Shown: positions 9,164 to 19,349, numbered from the stretch's first letter. The stretch is 64,000 nt of DNA from Mesorhizobium japonicum MAFF 303099 (GCF_000009625.1 NC_002678.2:5054001-5118000), one strand, 5' to 3'. Notes: generated by a model not told the origin, from the sequence alone. Numbers and translations are program-made.

Positions 9164-10816
9164 ATGTCTGCGCCCATTGATCTCAGCCAGTTCCCGGACC
9201 TGCCTGCAGAGGTGGTGAACGCCTTTGCGGCCGTACAGTTCGAGCTGTCGGTCGAGCGTGCGGCCCGTCAGCATGAGCAGGCGGTGGTGGCTGAAAAGGA
9301 CGCCTTCATCACCGAGTTGAAGGAACTGATCGAGAAGCTGGAGAGCCAGGTTCAGGACTACCGCCGCACGAAGTTCGGGCCGAAATCGGAAAAGCTCGAT
9401 CCGACGCAGATGGAACTGGCGCTGGAGGACCTGGAGACGGCAATTGCCGAAACACAGGCCCAGATCGCCTTCGTCGAGGAAAAGATCGCGGCCAGCACAG
9501 CCAATTGCGAAAAGACTGCTTCACGCAGGCAACGCAAGGCGCGTGCTCTGCCCCAGAGCCTGCCGCGCGTCGAACAGGTGATCGAGCCTGATAGCATTGC
9601 CTGCCCCTGTGGTTGCGGCAACATGGTCCGGATTGGCGAAGACCGGACGGAGCGGCTCGATCATATCCCGGCGCGCTATCAGGTGATCGTCGCGATCCGC
9701 CCGAAATATGCTTGCCCCAAGGGGCGCACGGGAGTGGTTCAGGCCAGGGCGCCGGCGCATTTGCTGGAAGGTAGCTGGCCGACCGAAGCCCTCTTGGCGC
9801 AGATCGCCGTGTCCAAGCATTCCGAACACATGCCGCTGAACCGGCAGGCCGCGGTCATGGCCCGACACGGAGTGCCGATCGACCGCACGGTCCTGGCCGA
9901 CTGGCTGGGTCGGACGGGCGCCGTGATCGCGCCGGTGGTAGACCACATGGCCATGATCCTGAAACAGGGTAGCTCACGACTATATGTCGACGAGACCACG
10001 GCTCCGGTGTTGGATCCCGGGCGCGGCAAGACGAAAACTGGCTATCTCTGGGCTATTCTGCGCGACGACCGCGGCTGGAACGGATCTGCGCCGCCGGGCG
10101 TGGTGTTCCATTATCGGCCTGGGCGTAAAGGTGAATATGCCGCAGGTATCCTCGACGGCTTCAACGGCACGATCCAGGTCGATGCCTATGGCGGCTACTC
10201 CCACCTCGCAACGCCAAAACGCACGGGCGGCGATCCGTTGAGGCTGGCCTTCTGCTGGGCGCATGGCCGCAGAAAACTGATCAAGTCCCAGCCGAAGAAG
10301 GGTTCGCCCATCGTCGACGAGGCGTTGTTGCGCATCGCCGCCCTCTACAAGATCGAGGACAGCATCCGAGGTTGTGACCCCGATCATCGCCGGGCTGTCC
10401 GCCAGCACCTGTCCCGCCCCCTGGTGGACGAGTTCTTCACCTGGCTGACAGTTCAGGGCGCGCGCGTATCGCGCAAGTCCGACCTCGGCGAGGCCATGGC
10501 CTATATGCTGAAACGCCAGGTCGGCTTCCGGCTGTTCCTGAACGACGGCCGCGTCGACATCGACTCCAATCTCGTCGAAAACGCGATCAGAAGTCCGGCC
10601 ATGAACCGCCGCAACGCTCTCTTTGCCGGCCATGATGAAGGCGGCCGTAATTGGGCCCGTTTCGCCAGCCTGATCGGCACATGCAAGATGAACCGCGTTG
10701 AACCATACGCCTACCTGCGCGATCTCTTCATCAGCCTCGCAAATGGCCACCTCGCCAAAGACATCGACGCCCTCATGCCCTGGGCCTATGCGCAACGGAT
10801 CAGCGCATCACAATGA
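9164..10816 (+). CDS. tnpC: IS66 TnpC transposase
   Basis: The 550-residue DDE transposase has a coiled-coil N-terminus, the FGPKSEKLDPTQMELALEDL motif and a zinc-binding region (CPCGCGNMVRIGEDRTERLD). The catalytic core includes LYVDETTAPVLDPG and VDAYGGYSHL. The conserved C-terminus contains VDIDSNLVENAIRSPAMNRR, where the catalytic Glu lies, and FAGHDEGGRNWARFASL. I start it at ATG 9164 (MSAPIDLSQFPD), not at the non-ATG start 15 bp upstream. Confidence 0.93.
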   Translation: MSAPIDLSQFPDLPAEVVNAFAAVQFELSVERAARQHEQAVVAEKDAFITELKELIEKLESQVQDYRRTKFGPKSEKLDPTQMELALEDLETAIAETQAQIAFVEEKIAASTANCEKTASRRQRKARALPQSLPRVEQVIEPDSIACPCGCGNMVRIGEDRTERLDHIPARYQVIVAIRPKYACPKGRTGVVQARAPAHLLEGSWPTEALLAQIAVSKHSEHMPLNRQAAVMARHGVPIDRTVLADWLGRTGAVIAPVVDHMAMILKQGSSRLYVDETTAPVLDPGRGKTKTGYLWAILRDDRGWNGSAPPGVVFHYRPGRKGEYAAGILDGFNGTIQVDAYGGYSHLATPKRTGGDPLRLAFCWAHGRRKLIKSQPKKGSPIVDEALLRIAALYKIEDSIRGCDPDHRRAVRQHLSRPLVDEFFTWLTVQGARVSRKSDLGEAMAYMLKRQVGFRLFLNDGRVDIDSNLVENAIRSPAMNRRNALFAGHDEGGRNWARFASLIGTCKMNRVEPYAYLRDLFISLANGHLAKDIDALMPWAYAQRISASQ

Positions 10817-10914
10817 GCACGTCCGGGATTCCCCAACGTGCTCATAGGACCAGCTGCAAGCGCTCCACCTGACCGTTGCAACAAGAAAATCAATGGGGCG
10901 GAGACGTCGCATAC

Positions 10915-10922
10915 GTCCAAGC
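10915..10922. repeat. Right target-site duplication of IS66
   Basis: GTCCAAGC directly follows the right inverted repeat and is identical to 8199-8206. Confidence 0.93.
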
Positions 10923-11926
10923 CAAAGAGCACCGCGAACTGGGAAAGCGTTTCAAAGCTCAAAGAGCTCTGCGGCAACCAGAACAGAAGAAGCGCGCGTG
11001 CGATGTAGTAGGCCGCGAGAAGCCGGATGCCGGTGAAGCGATCAGCGGCTACGCCGAATGCCAGCCCGCCAAACGCTGCGATGATTCCAGTCAGCGCGAC
11101 AGCCTCGACACCCGCCGTTGCAGGCAGGCCAGCCGCCCGACAGATGCTGATGAGATGGTTACCAACCAATCCCGACGACGTCACGCCGCAAACGCATGTC
11201 AGGAACGCCAGCATCCAGAACAGCCTGTCCCCAGCCACGGCTCCAAGGGGCTCGAACGAGGGACCAAGACCGCCTCCGTCCTGAGAGCGCGAAGAGGTCT
11301 TCGGGATCACGAGGTCGACGCCGAAAATGGTGGCGGCAATCGCACCTGCCGCGACAGAAATGGCGGTAAACCATCCAAAGCCTGCGATCAGCAACGAGAA
11401 GAGGGGAAGAGCGAGCATGGGTGCCGCGGCGGAGCAGGATAGAAACAAACTCGACGCCGTCGCGCAGTGCTGCGGACACTGATCGATCCGACGACGATTG
11501 GGTTGAGACAGCCACCTGCTGCCGCAGCGACTACCCAGATAAGAGCCAGCTCGCTCGCCGAGCCTGCCAGACCAGACAGGATCAGCGTCACGAGCAGGAT
11601 GGACAAAACGCATATGGTCGTCTGTCGGAGCCCAAATCGCGCGATCAAAAGCGCCCCCAGCGGCGCGGTAAGTGCGGAAATGACCATGCAAATCGAAAGG
11701 CCTGCGTATAGTGTGGCTTGCGACCACCGAAGTTCGCGCACAAGGACATCGGTGAAGACGATCGGCAGCGCATTGACGGCAGCGCTGACTGCGGCCGCAC
11801 CCGCACTGGCTATGATGATGGCGTGCGAAGCCATTGCCCCAAAATGAAGGCCTTGGGCATTCCTCATGGCATTATCCTCGGGAACACGGGGAAGCGGGTC
11901 TCGCTTCCCCGCTGGCGCAGCCGACT

Positions 11927-13891
11927 TTAGCGGTCGGCGCTCGCGTGGCAGCTGGCAGCGTTGGTCTCGCCCACCAGATCGATGCCAGGGTTCTGATCGA
12001 AGAAGCCGCTCGGCATCAGCTTGAAGCCGGTGAAGATGCAAGGCTGGACAGGAAAGTCCTCTGGCCGAACCTGGTGATGCACTCCGAAGGTGTGCCAGAG
12101 GACAAGATCCTCATCGACCAACGGCCTGTCATTCTTCACGAAGTCCGCGACACCGCCGGAGCCGTCAGAATGGTTCATGTATTCACCAGCTGGATAGCGT
12201 TCCTCGGGATCAAAAGCCGTCACCCACAAATGATTGCTGGTAAAGGTTGAACGACGGCCCGACGGTGAGTGTGCCGCAACGTATGGCGTTACGGGATGAG
12301 TGGCCTCTAGCTTATAAGCAGTAGGCTCGCCAACATGGTTCTTCCGGTCGGCGCTTGCGATTTTCCATGCCCGATGAGTTTCAAGGTTTGCCCGCCGGCA
12401 GGCCTGGAGTTCGGAAGGCAGCACGGTCTCTTCTTCGTAAAAGGCATTGCCGTGTGGATTGTCCGGACCCTCAGGCGCGGCATAGGTGTTTAGCTCGACA
12501 ACGCTATTGCGATCGCCGTCGACGCTCATGTCCAGCCGGGCGCAGAAGATATGCTGGTGGATATGTCCGAGAACGCCAGGCGAGACCTCTTTGCCATAGC
12601 GCCCAGGCTTTCCTGGCTGGCAAGCCGTCGTGTTGATGATGCCGGTTGCCTTCAGCTCAAATTCGATCGCGCCATCCGTGTGGAGGTACCAGAAAATGCC
12701 ATATTCATAGTTTGCCACTGTGCAAATACACGAGACAACGAACTTGCGAGCCCGACGAGATTCAACGTGGTTGGATCGGAAGTCCCAGTGCTTCCAGAGA
12801 AGACCGGCATCCTCTTCATGAATGCAGATGGCATTCTCGATCGTCACGACATCGCCGGTCATCGTTGCAAGATTTGCATCGAGGTACTGGATCGCTCCAA
12901 GGCAGTCGCAACCAAGCTTCAAAGAGTTCGCCAGCTTGCCAATGCCGTATTCCCCGATGTCGAAAACATTCTTGCGGAAATGGCCACGATCAGGCGTGCC
13001 GTAGGGGACGACCATCTCGACAAGCGATGCGCGATAAACGACCGGCCGCCCATCGTAGCTGATGTCGTGAAGCGTCAAGCCTTCCCTGGCATTGAAGCCA
13101 ACACGAAACGCCCACTTGTCCCAGCTTAGCTGATGGCCGTCCAGGTTGAATGAAACACCCTCGGGTTGCGCGATATTGAGGGGCTTGTAAGGCTGACGCG
13201 GTTCCTTAATGAACTCGGCTTCGTAGTTGGCCTCCTTCATCGGAATTGGAATAATCTCGTGATCGTCGACACGCAGAACACGGTTGGTCCTGATATCGAC
13301 GATTGCGTTCAGTCCCCCGATGGGATGCGCATAGAAATTTTCGTTCTCCCGCAGGCGCAACCAGGCGAAGACGTGGGCGATATACCGGCCCTCCTCATCC
13401 GGAACGCCGAAATTTCCAGCCGACCACGGATCAATGCAGACCTGGCTCATATCGTTGATACCCCGCCGACTGCAGGCGGCGATAAAATCGGGAGCGTCCC
13501 TGACTGCATCTTCGATGGCAGTGAACTGTTCGAGCTGGATCATCGGCTTTGCCGATGCAAGGTACTCCGACTTCTCGACCTTGTTTTCGTCGAGCGATAC
13601 AACTAGGCGCCAGACACCATCGCGATCGATCCGGAACAGATTCACGCGCGCTTTCCTGGAGATCGGATTGCCTCTCCGAAAGGATCGAACACTCCCCTTA
13701 GCCGGCTCTAGTAGTTCCACAGTCTCAAAGTAAAAATCCTTGCCGAAGGCAGCATCGTCACGAACGATCTCGAAGACACTCAGCAGTTCGGCCTTTGAAA
13801 GCGGATCAAGCGGATGCGCTGACGCCGTTGCATCGGCGGGTTTCGAACATCCGCATACCGCTTTCGTCGGCACAGTCATCTTCGTATTCAT
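11927..13891 (-). CDS. Copper-containing primary amine oxidase
   Basis: The 654-residue enzyme oxidises primary amines to aldehydes with release of ammonia and hydrogen peroxide. The topaquinone precursor Tyr395 lies in TVANYEYG, and the catalytic base is probably Asp311 in VFDIGEYG. Copper ligands are His445 and His447 in GHIHQHIF and probably His606 in TFGVHHQVRPEDFP. Length and motifs fit the bacterial histamine/phenethylamine/tyramine oxidase branch. There is no convincing signal peptide, so it is probably cytoplasmic. The broken MFS gene starts 59 bp after its stop on the same strand, suggesting an old amine uptake and oxidation operon. Confidence 0.95.
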   Translation of the reverse strand: MNTKMTVPTKAVCGCSKPADATASAHPLDPLSKAELLSVFEIVRDDAAFGKDFYFETVELLEPAKGSVRSFRRGNPISRKARVNLFRIDRDGVWRLVVSLDENKVEKSEYLASAKPMIQLEQFTAIEDAVRDAPDFIAACSRRGINDMSQVCIDPWSAGNFGVPDEEGRYIAHVFAWLRLRENENFYAHPIGGLNAIVDIRTNRVLRVDDHEIIPIPMKEANYEAEFIKEPRQPYKPLNIAQPEGVSFNLDGHQLSWDKWAFRVGFNAREGLTLHDISYDGRPVVYRASLVEMVVPYGTPDRGHFRKNVFDIGEYGIGKLANSLKLGCDCLGAIQYLDANLATMTGDVVTIENAICIHEEDAGLLWKHWDFRSNHVESRRARKFVVSCICTVANYEYGIFWYLHTDGAIEFELKATGIINTTACQPGKPGRYGKEVSPGVLGHIHQHIFCARLDMSVDGDRNSVVELNTYAAPEGPDNPHGNAFYEEETVLPSELQACRRANLETHRAWKIASADRKNHVGEPTAYKLEATHPVTPYVAAHSPSGRRSTFTSNHLWVTAFDPEERYPAGEYMNHSDGSGGVADFVKNDRPLVDEDLVLWHTFGVHHQVRPEDFPVQPCIFTGFKLMPSGFFDQNPGIDLVGETNAASCHASADR

Positions 13892-14507
13892 TTTGAAATG
13901 TTTCCTCTCTTTAGCTAGCCGACAATACGTCCGCGATCTATCCGATCAAAGCCATATCCTTGACAATGTATCAGATTTATAAGACCAGACATCCCGGCAT
14001 GAACCATAAGATCCAACCCATGGGCCAAAAAACGACAGATAAATGCAAGAATTGTATGCCGCTAGCGGCGTTTTTATTAGGATATGCGTTTTATATTAGC
14101 AGAGTGGATCTTTAAAAATATTGCAAAATGCGACAAAATGGATGCAAAATGTGCCGGCGTGCATTCGTTAATTTGCATAAGATAACGGCAATTGGCCGTG
14201 AACAGGTCCTTTGACGCTCTGATCCAACCGTGGTCGGCCCTTTACAACAGGAACGGTCTGAGCACAGATCGGTTTTCGATTTGAGCGCCCGCTCAATTGG
14301 CGAGTCCGAAAGCCACTTGTCTCCTTCGCCAGCCAGACCGCGATGATGTGATTGTCGTCGACGCCGTCAGCGAACTCGAGCAGGGTCACGACAGTCGCTG
14401 CCAAGAGCGAAGAACCCCGAGATCAGTGATTTCCAAGTCAAACACGCCCGGGCTTATTCAGTCGAGCTGCACTCCTTCAACAGCTTCGGGTCATCCTTGC
14501 CCTATGC
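13892..14507. other. AT-rich intergenic region upstream of the amine oxidase
   Basis: About 600 bp without a convincing gene. The part from 13960 to 14180 is markedly AT-rich compared with its surroundings and contains poly-A/T tracts, consistent with the amine oxidase promoter region. Short ORFs on both strands from 14168 to 14533 look like chance frames. Confidence 0.45.
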
Positions 14508-15380
14508 TCAACGACCACGACCATATTCTTTGACGCCAGCCAGCCACGCTATCCATGGGCTAACAGACGCCCATATGAGGTTCAGAAAAGTACCTCCGAA
14601 GATTAGGCCGCAGATCCGCGTTACAGAAGAAGGAGGAGGGCGCCCTGCTACATAGGTTGCAAAGTTCCGCAACACTTCGGTCGAATAAGGAGTTGCGGTG
14701 ACCAGGGCCTTCAACTGATTGACGTCGTGCCCCTCTGCTGAGAGCCGAGGGTCAAGAAGATCCAGATACTCCGTAACGATGGTTTTCGAAATCTCAGGGT
14801 GAAACTGCACACCCCACGCACAAGGTCCAACTCGAAAAGCCTGATGTGGCTCTGAGAGGGAATGTGCCAGGACGACCGCCTCAGGTGGTAGTCGTACCGC
14901 AGACTCCCAGTGGATGAGTTGCGCGGCAAATGTCGGCGGGATTGAATCAAAAAGGGGGTCCTTACCCCCTTCCTTAGTTACTGTAATCGGGATGCTCCCG
15001 ATTTCGGCGCCGCTAGTTCTTGCCGTTACCACGCCGCCCAAACATTGGGCCAATAGCTGATGGCCGAAGCAAATTCCCAATATCGGCACTTGATGAATGA
15101 GTGCCTGTTGGAGCCAGCGAGATAGTTGGCGAATCCATGGAACATCCTCCCTGACCGTAGCGTGCGATCCCGTGATCACAATTCCGGAGACGAAGGAAAA
15201 TTTTGGAAGTTTTCCGCCAGAACGGGGATCCACTACTACGATGGATAACTCGCAGCCGCGCGACAACAATATATTGCTGATCCAGTCCTCGAAATCACCA
15301 TGCCTCTCGCCGATCTGGTCGTACGTATCGCCGGTCTTGATTATCACCATGGGGTGAATCGAGTTACGATTATCGCGCAT
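14508..15380 (-). CDS. Class I glutamine amidotransferase (GMP synthase-like)
   Basis: The protein has a class I glutamine amidotransferase domain with nucleophile elbow VPILGICFGHQLLAQ (the Cys is the catalytic nucleophile) and the His-Glu pair in WGVQFHPEIS. It resembles stand-alone GMP-synthase-type amidotransferases and gamma-glutamyl hydrolase-like proteins found in catabolic clusters. About 60 extra residues at the C-terminus are hydrophobic and not typical. I chose ATG 15380 (MRDNRNS, 290 residues); ATG 15350 is an alternative. It is the last gene of the minus-strand ABC/amidotransferase cluster, so it probably hydrolyses a gamma-glutamyl or amide bond in the same pathway. The substrate is unknown. 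Confidence 0.82.
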   Translation of the reverse strand: MRDNRNSIHPMVIIKTGDTYDQIGERHGDFEDWISNILLSRGCELSIVVVDPRSGGKLPKFSFVSGIVITGSHATVREDVPWIRQLSRWLQQALIHQVPILGICFGHQLLAQCLGGVVTARTSGAEIGSIPITVTKEGGKDPLFDSIPPTFAAQLIHWESAVRLPPEAVVLAHSLSEPHQAFRVGPCAWGVQFHPEISKTIVTEYLDLLDPRLSAEGHDVNQLKALVTATPYSTEVLRNFATYVAGRPPPSSVTRICGLIFGGTFLNLIWASVSPWIAWLAGVKEYGRGR

Positions 15381-15448
15381 TTTTGACAATCCGACTGATG
15401 TTATTTTTAGAGCTGGGCAAGCGGCACGCTTCTTCACAAGGCGAGTGG

Positions 15449-15715
15449 CTATTGCGCGCACGTGAGAAGGTCATGGGTGATGAACATATAAGCCAAAATC
15501 GAACTCACTCTGCAGCCGGTGGCGCGGGTGATCACTGGGCTCCGTATTCTCGCGGTCAGCGCGTTGCCGCTTAATCCAAGATACATCTGCGCGGGCCGAC
15601 CGATAAGCTCATCGAGTCGCAGCTTTGGGTTAAAGTGCGGTGTCCTTTCACCCACCACCGCGACGAAATCTATCCCGTTGTCCACAGGCTCAATCACTGT
15701 CTTAGGCTCCTTCAT
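15449..15715 (-). pseudogene. Possible fragment of a LysR-type effector domain
   Basis: An 88-codon frame between the MmgE/PrpD gene and the amidotransferase contains a run (FVAVVGERTPHFNPKLRLDEL) loosely like the effector-domain core of LysR regulators. There is no helix-turn-helix and no strong ribosome-binding site. It may be a remnant or a chance frame. Confidence 0.25.
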
Positions 15716-15832
15716 TGTTGACTGACCGCTTACGCATTAGGTTCAAAAGAGGCCCCAACGAGGGACGACGTTACATCCACAGAACAATGCCAGACCCGAT
15801 TTTGTGCGGCGTCCTTGCCTTTCGGCGATTTG

Positions 15833-17188
15833 TCAAGCGACTGCTGTTGCGGAAATATCCGCAACCTCTTCGGATGCGGTCGGGGAAAGGGAGGCGATGA
15901 GGGATGCCAGGCCGAGTTTCTCGAATTCAAGCGTCGCAGAAATAATTCGCAACTGCCAGTCTGCATCCAAGATCTTCGTGATGTTCTTGAACTTCTGAAC
16001 GATCTGATCCTTGGAGAGGGGGTTCGCTACGTCGCCGAGAGGGTGAAGCACCACGGTTTCTTCCGGGCCTTTGCCTTGGTCGATTACCACCCGGGCTGGG
16101 GTTCCAATGGGGAACGATTTGGAAAATTCGGCGGCCGGTGCCAGTTCAACGCGGCGGGCCAGTTCAAGCACCCGTTCATCTTTCAGCCACTTTGGATCGA
16201 TTGGCTGCAGCGCGTCAGCGCCAAATAGCGCCGCCAATGCGCAACTGAAATAGAAGCTGTACTGCGCGCCTTCGAGGTTGGCAGGTTGCCGTTCGTTGGC
16301 GAGCTTCATAGCCTGCGGGAATGTGTCGATCCGAAGCGACTTTATCGCTTGACCGGGGCGACGCATCGCGGAGATCGCATCAATTGCTGCGTGTATGTAG
16401 CGGCAACAGGCATATGGTTTTAAATAGCAGTTCTCCAGCTCCCAAGAAGTTCCGAGATCTCTCAAAAGGATATCTTGATCGAAACGGGTTTCGTCATCGA
16501 ACAAATCGAGAGGCCCGGTCGCACCTTCACGCGCACGATAAGCCGCTGTAATCCCAGCGACGACAGCTGGCGGAATTCCTTCCTTTATGGTGCTGCCTTC
16601 AAATTTAGGAGATGGCATCGTGAAGACGATCGGACCCTCGCCACCGGCAATTCCGAGCGCATGAGCAGTCTGGTTGGTGTCAAGTTTGAGGAGACGTGCT
16701 GCCACCGCCGCCGCTCCGTAGTTGACCCAGCGACCGCTTGCATATGTATCGACGCTCGCCGCGGGCCGGCAAGCTGCCACGCGAAGCGCGACGTCATATC
16801 CAAGCGCGGTCGCGATAAGAACTTCAGAGTTGGAAGCGCCGACGGCTTCGGCTACTGCCAGAACTGCTGGGATAACACCCGCACCGGCATGTCCAGCTGC
16901 ACCGCGATGGCCGTCATCAATGTCAAGTGCGCTGGCCGCCGCACTATTGGCCATTGCGGCTCCCACAATGCTCGAAGTCTGCCCCGTAAGCCAAACGCAG
17001 ATGTTTCCTCTCCCATAAGCATTGAGCGCAGACGATCTGGCTGCGGTTGCCAAGGGAGAATGAAAGCCTGCTGCCGTTGCGCCAATCAGGTCGAGCATCA
17101 ACCGGGAGATCATCTCTCGAGTCGACGGTGGCAACTCGTCCGCCGGAAAGGCTGCGACAAACTCGGCGAGTTGGGTAAGGGGCTGCAC
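15833..17188 (-). CDS. MmgE/PrpD family protein
   Basis: The 451-residue protein belongs to the MmgE/PrpD family (2-methylcitrate dehydratase and cis-aconitate decarboxylase relatives). Recognisable segments are LMLDLIGATAAGFHSPLA near residue 30, the active-site-like ALDIDDGHRGAAGHAGAGVI near residue 87 and NCYLKPYACCRYIHAAIDA near residue 275. Members act as dehydratases, decarboxylases or isomerases on small carboxylic acids. The gene lies in the minus-strand uptake/catabolic operon, about 200 bp after the PuuD-like gene. The precise reaction cannot be assigned. Confidence 0.88.
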   Translation of the reverse strand: MQPLTQLAEFVAAFPADELPPSTREMISRLMLDLIGATAAGFHSPLATAARSSALNAYGRGNICVWLTGQTSSIVGAAMANSAAASALDIDDGHRGAAGHAGAGVIPAVLAVAEAVGASNSEVLIATALGYDVALRVAACRPAASVDTYASGRWVNYGAAAVAARLLKLDTNQTAHALGIAGGEGPIVFTMPSPKFEGSTIKEGIPPAVVAGITAAYRAREGATGPLDLFDDETRFDQDILLRDLGTSWELENCYLKPYACCRYIHAAIDAISAMRRPGQAIKSLRIDTFPQAMKLANERQPANLEGAQYSFYFSCALAALFGADALQPIDPKWLKDERVLELARRVELAPAAEFSKSFPIGTPARVVIDQGKGPEETVVLHPLGDVANPLSKDQIVQKFKNITKILDADWQLRIISATLEFEKLGLASLIASLSPTASEEVADISATAVA

Positions 17189-17394
17189 GCAATGCTCCGA
17201 TATTTCTCATAGCGGTCCAAACCGCCCTGGCCCGACTCGGCCTGAACCCGGCTCTATTGAAATAGAAAGTGGCCCGCTCTTACGTGGTGCTGCGCTCGCA
17301 AACTTCAGCCAATAAAGACAAGCTTCAGAATGAAATGCTGCTCCGCGAAAAAGTCATGACCGCATCGACAACTGCCAGGGCGGTTGATGTTCGC

Positions 17395-18120
17395 TCACCT
17401 TGTCGCGCAAGCCTTCGTAAAGTTCTCCAACAAGGAGAGGCAGGCAGGTTGAGTGTCGACCATCCATTCGGGATGCCACTGAACGCCGACAACAAAGGGG
17501 CGGTCGGTAGCCTCGATCGCTTCAACTACGCCGTCATCAGCACGCGCCGACACCACGAAGCCCGGCGCCAACCGGCTGATCGCCTGATGATGCATGCTAT
17601 TCACTTCGAACGCGGCAGCATGCTCCCCACACAAGCGCGACAATTTTGTATTGGGCTCGATATGTACTTTATGCACCATTTCAGAGAGTGGGGTGCCGTC
17701 GCGGTGGTCCCTCGCGTCAGGCAATTCATCGAGGGTATGAGGATAAATCGCTCCGCCGCTCACGACGTTTAAGAGTTGCATGCCCCTGCATATGCCCAAA
17801 ATTGGCATGGACTTCTCCAAGGCTGACCGAGCGAGGGCGAATTCGAACGTGTCTCGCGCCGGGATCATCGCCTGCAGAGTTGAGTGCGGATTTGCACCAT
17901 ATAGTTCAGCGGGAAAGTCGCCTCCGCCGCTCAATACGACGCCCGACAGTAATTCCAACACAGAACTGACGCTTTCAGCGTTGGTGTACGGCAGAATGAC
18001 TGGAAGCGCTCCAGCTTTCTCAATCGCCCGAACGTAATTCGCAAGGCAGACGTAGCCGTCTTTTTCCACGTCGAGGTCACTGACAATTCCGATAACTGGT
18101 TTCATGGTGTTCACTCCCAT
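17395..18120 (-). CDS. PuuD-like gamma-glutamyl hydrolase (peptidase C26)
   Basis: This 241-residue class I amidotransferase-fold hydrolase has the nucleophile motif PILGICRGMQLLNVVSGG and the His-Glu motif GVQWHPEWM. It matches PuuD-type gamma-glutamyl-GABA hydrolases, which release glutamate from gamma-glutamylated amines or amino acids. Its start codon directly follows the stop of the M24 gene (TGA then ATG), so the two are translationally coupled. A second ATG (MKPVIGIV) 15 bp in is an equally possible start. The context suggests a pathway that removes a glutamyl or amide group from an imported amine compound. Confidence 0.9.
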   Translation of the reverse strand: MGVNTMKPVIGIVSDLDVEKDGYVCLANYVRAIEKAGALPVILPYTNAESVSSVLELLSGVVLSGGGDFPAELYGANPHSTLQAMIPARDTFEFALARSALEKSMPILGICRGMQLLNVVSGGAIYPHTLDELPDARDHRDGTPLSEMVHKVHIEPNTKLSRLCGEHAAAFEVNSMHHQAISRLAPGFVVSARADDGVVEAIEATDRPFVVGVQWHPEWMVDTQPACLSLLENFTKACATR

Positions 18121-19254
18121 TCATTTGCGCGCGAAGAGCTTACGTTCCATTGTTGTGAGTCGCTCCGGACCGTTATCCGTGATCAATACGGTTTCGCTGA
18201 AGCCAATGCCCTGTGCCATCATCAGGACATGGAAAACCATTCCTGCCTCAAAGGTCCATTCAGCCCCGGGAACTAGTTCTCGTTCGAATTCACCCGCTGA
18301 CGGCTTGTTATTAAGGCCTAGAGAATAGGCGGTTCGGTTCGTATAACTCTCTCTCGCACCGGTCGCGAGCAAGCCGTGTCGCATAAATCTATCTACATCG
18401 CCAGCAACTGCGCCAACTTTCATTCTGGCTATACCCGCATCCTGTACTAATATAATCGATTCCGCGACCCGCCTTTGAGCATCAGTCGGCGTACCGTTAA
18501 TGACGGCGCGCATGCATCGCGCCAGATACCAGTCTACGCTGCCAGTTAGCTCGAAATAGACCTGATCACCTGCCTGAACGCGCCGGTCCGTATGAGAGCC
18601 ATGCAATTCAAAAGTCCGCTCTCCAGAAGTTATGACGCAGTCAACGCCCACCTCACCGCCACCAAAGACAAGTCCCGAATAGACAGCCGCAGCCAACTTT
18701 CGCTCGCTAACTCCGGTTTCCACGGCATCAACAGCACTCTGCATTGCCGACATGGCCGCCTGAGCTGCCCGACGAACTACCTCGATCTCCGGCGCCGACT
18801 TCACTAACCGGAGATGATCAACTATCTTCGGCTCTTTAATGAACGTTGTATGCGGTGCCTGTCTCCTTAACTCCTCAAGTCGCTCAGGCGTTAAAAACCA
18901 GGAGTGGTAATCGACCCCGATTTTCCCACCGGCGAGACCTGCTTGATCAATTGCGCGGACCGCCGCTGCGATCTGCGGTGGGAGAGGTTCCTTTGCGTCA
19001 GAATATGTTGTCCATTCTTTGACCCAAGCCGTTTTCTTCGCAGCATTTTCTTCCTGATCGCGAATGACCAAAATGGGGTTACCGCGTGCTGGCACGAGTA
19101 ACGCATGGTACGTAAAGTAACCCATGGTATGGAAACCACTCACGTACCGAATATTCTCCGGTTGGTGCAAGAGTATCGCCGGAAGATCGTTTAACTCGAG
19201 CTGCCTCTGAATCTCAGCCAAGCGCCGGCTGTACTCCTCTGCGACAAAGTCCAT
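18121..19254 (-). CDS. M24-family creatinase/ectoine-hydrolase-like protein
   Basis: The 377-residue protein has the creatinase N-terminal domain (residues about 10-140) and the pita-bread M24 fold (about 160-370). The metal ligands of aminopeptidase P and prolidase are largely missing. The usual Asp pair region reads YFELTGSVDWYLARCMR, the His region reads YSLGLNN, and the first Glu region reads MVFHVLMMAQGIG. This resembles creatinase and DoeA (ectoine hydrolase), which act on non-peptide amides. It sits between the ABC transporter genes and puuD-like, so hydrolysis of an imported cyclic or substituted amide is plausible. The substrate is not known. Confidence 0.85.
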   Translation of the reverse strand: MDFVAEEYSRRLAEIQRQLELNDLPAILLHQPENIRYVSGFHTMGYFTYHALLVPARGNPILVIRDQEENAAKKTAWVKEWTTYSDAKEPLPPQIAAAVRAIDQAGLAGGKIGVDYHSWFLTPERLEELRRQAPHTTFIKEPKIVDHLRLVKSAPEIEVVRRAAQAAMSAMQSAVDAVETGVSERKLAAAVYSGLVFGGGEVGVDCVITSGERTFELHGSHTDRRVQAGDQVYFELTGSVDWYLARCMRAVINGTPTDAQRRVAESIILVQDAGIARMKVGAVAGDVDRFMRHGLLATGARESYTNRTAYSLGLNNKPSAGEFERELVPGAEWTFEAGMVFHVLMMAQGIGFSETVLITDNGPERLTTMERKLFARK

Positions 19255-19349
19255 GCTACCGCTCTCCTAAAGGTTATGATGCTGTCCAGTTGGTACGAAC
19301 GAAGTGCAACACGCTCTGATCGCAGATAACGTTCGATACACAACCAATT

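Larger units (their letters stand above)
8207..10914 (+). mobile_element. Complete IS66-family insertion sequence
   Basis: The element is 2708 bp. Its ends are inverted repeats beginning GTATGCG, with a second conserved block CCCCATTGATTT at 8223-8234 and its complement near the right end. It carries the three IS66 genes tnpA, tnpB and tnpC in order, and it is flanked by identical 8-bp target duplications. All three frames are open, so it may be functional. It sits inside an MFS gene. Confidence 0.94.
7791..11867 (-). pseudogene. MFS transporter, frameshifted and split by IS66
   Basis: The ATG at 11867 opens an MFS permease reading frame (MRNAQGLHFGAM..., TM segments such as ALPIVFTDVLVRELRWSQATLYAG). 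Around 11450-11490 the frame is lost and continues in another frame through ALPLFSLLIAGFGWFTAI and LAAYYIARALLLFWLP. At 10923 it is cut at the codons for FGLD by the IS66 element. The C-terminal part resumes at 8206 with WAATMPALMRIASQHFG and runs to a stop at 7791. Joining the halves across the 8-bp duplication restores the conserved MFS motif LFGLDWAATMPAL. It lies directly after the copper amine oxidase, so it may have imported its substrate. It cannot make a full transporter now. Confidence 0.85.
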
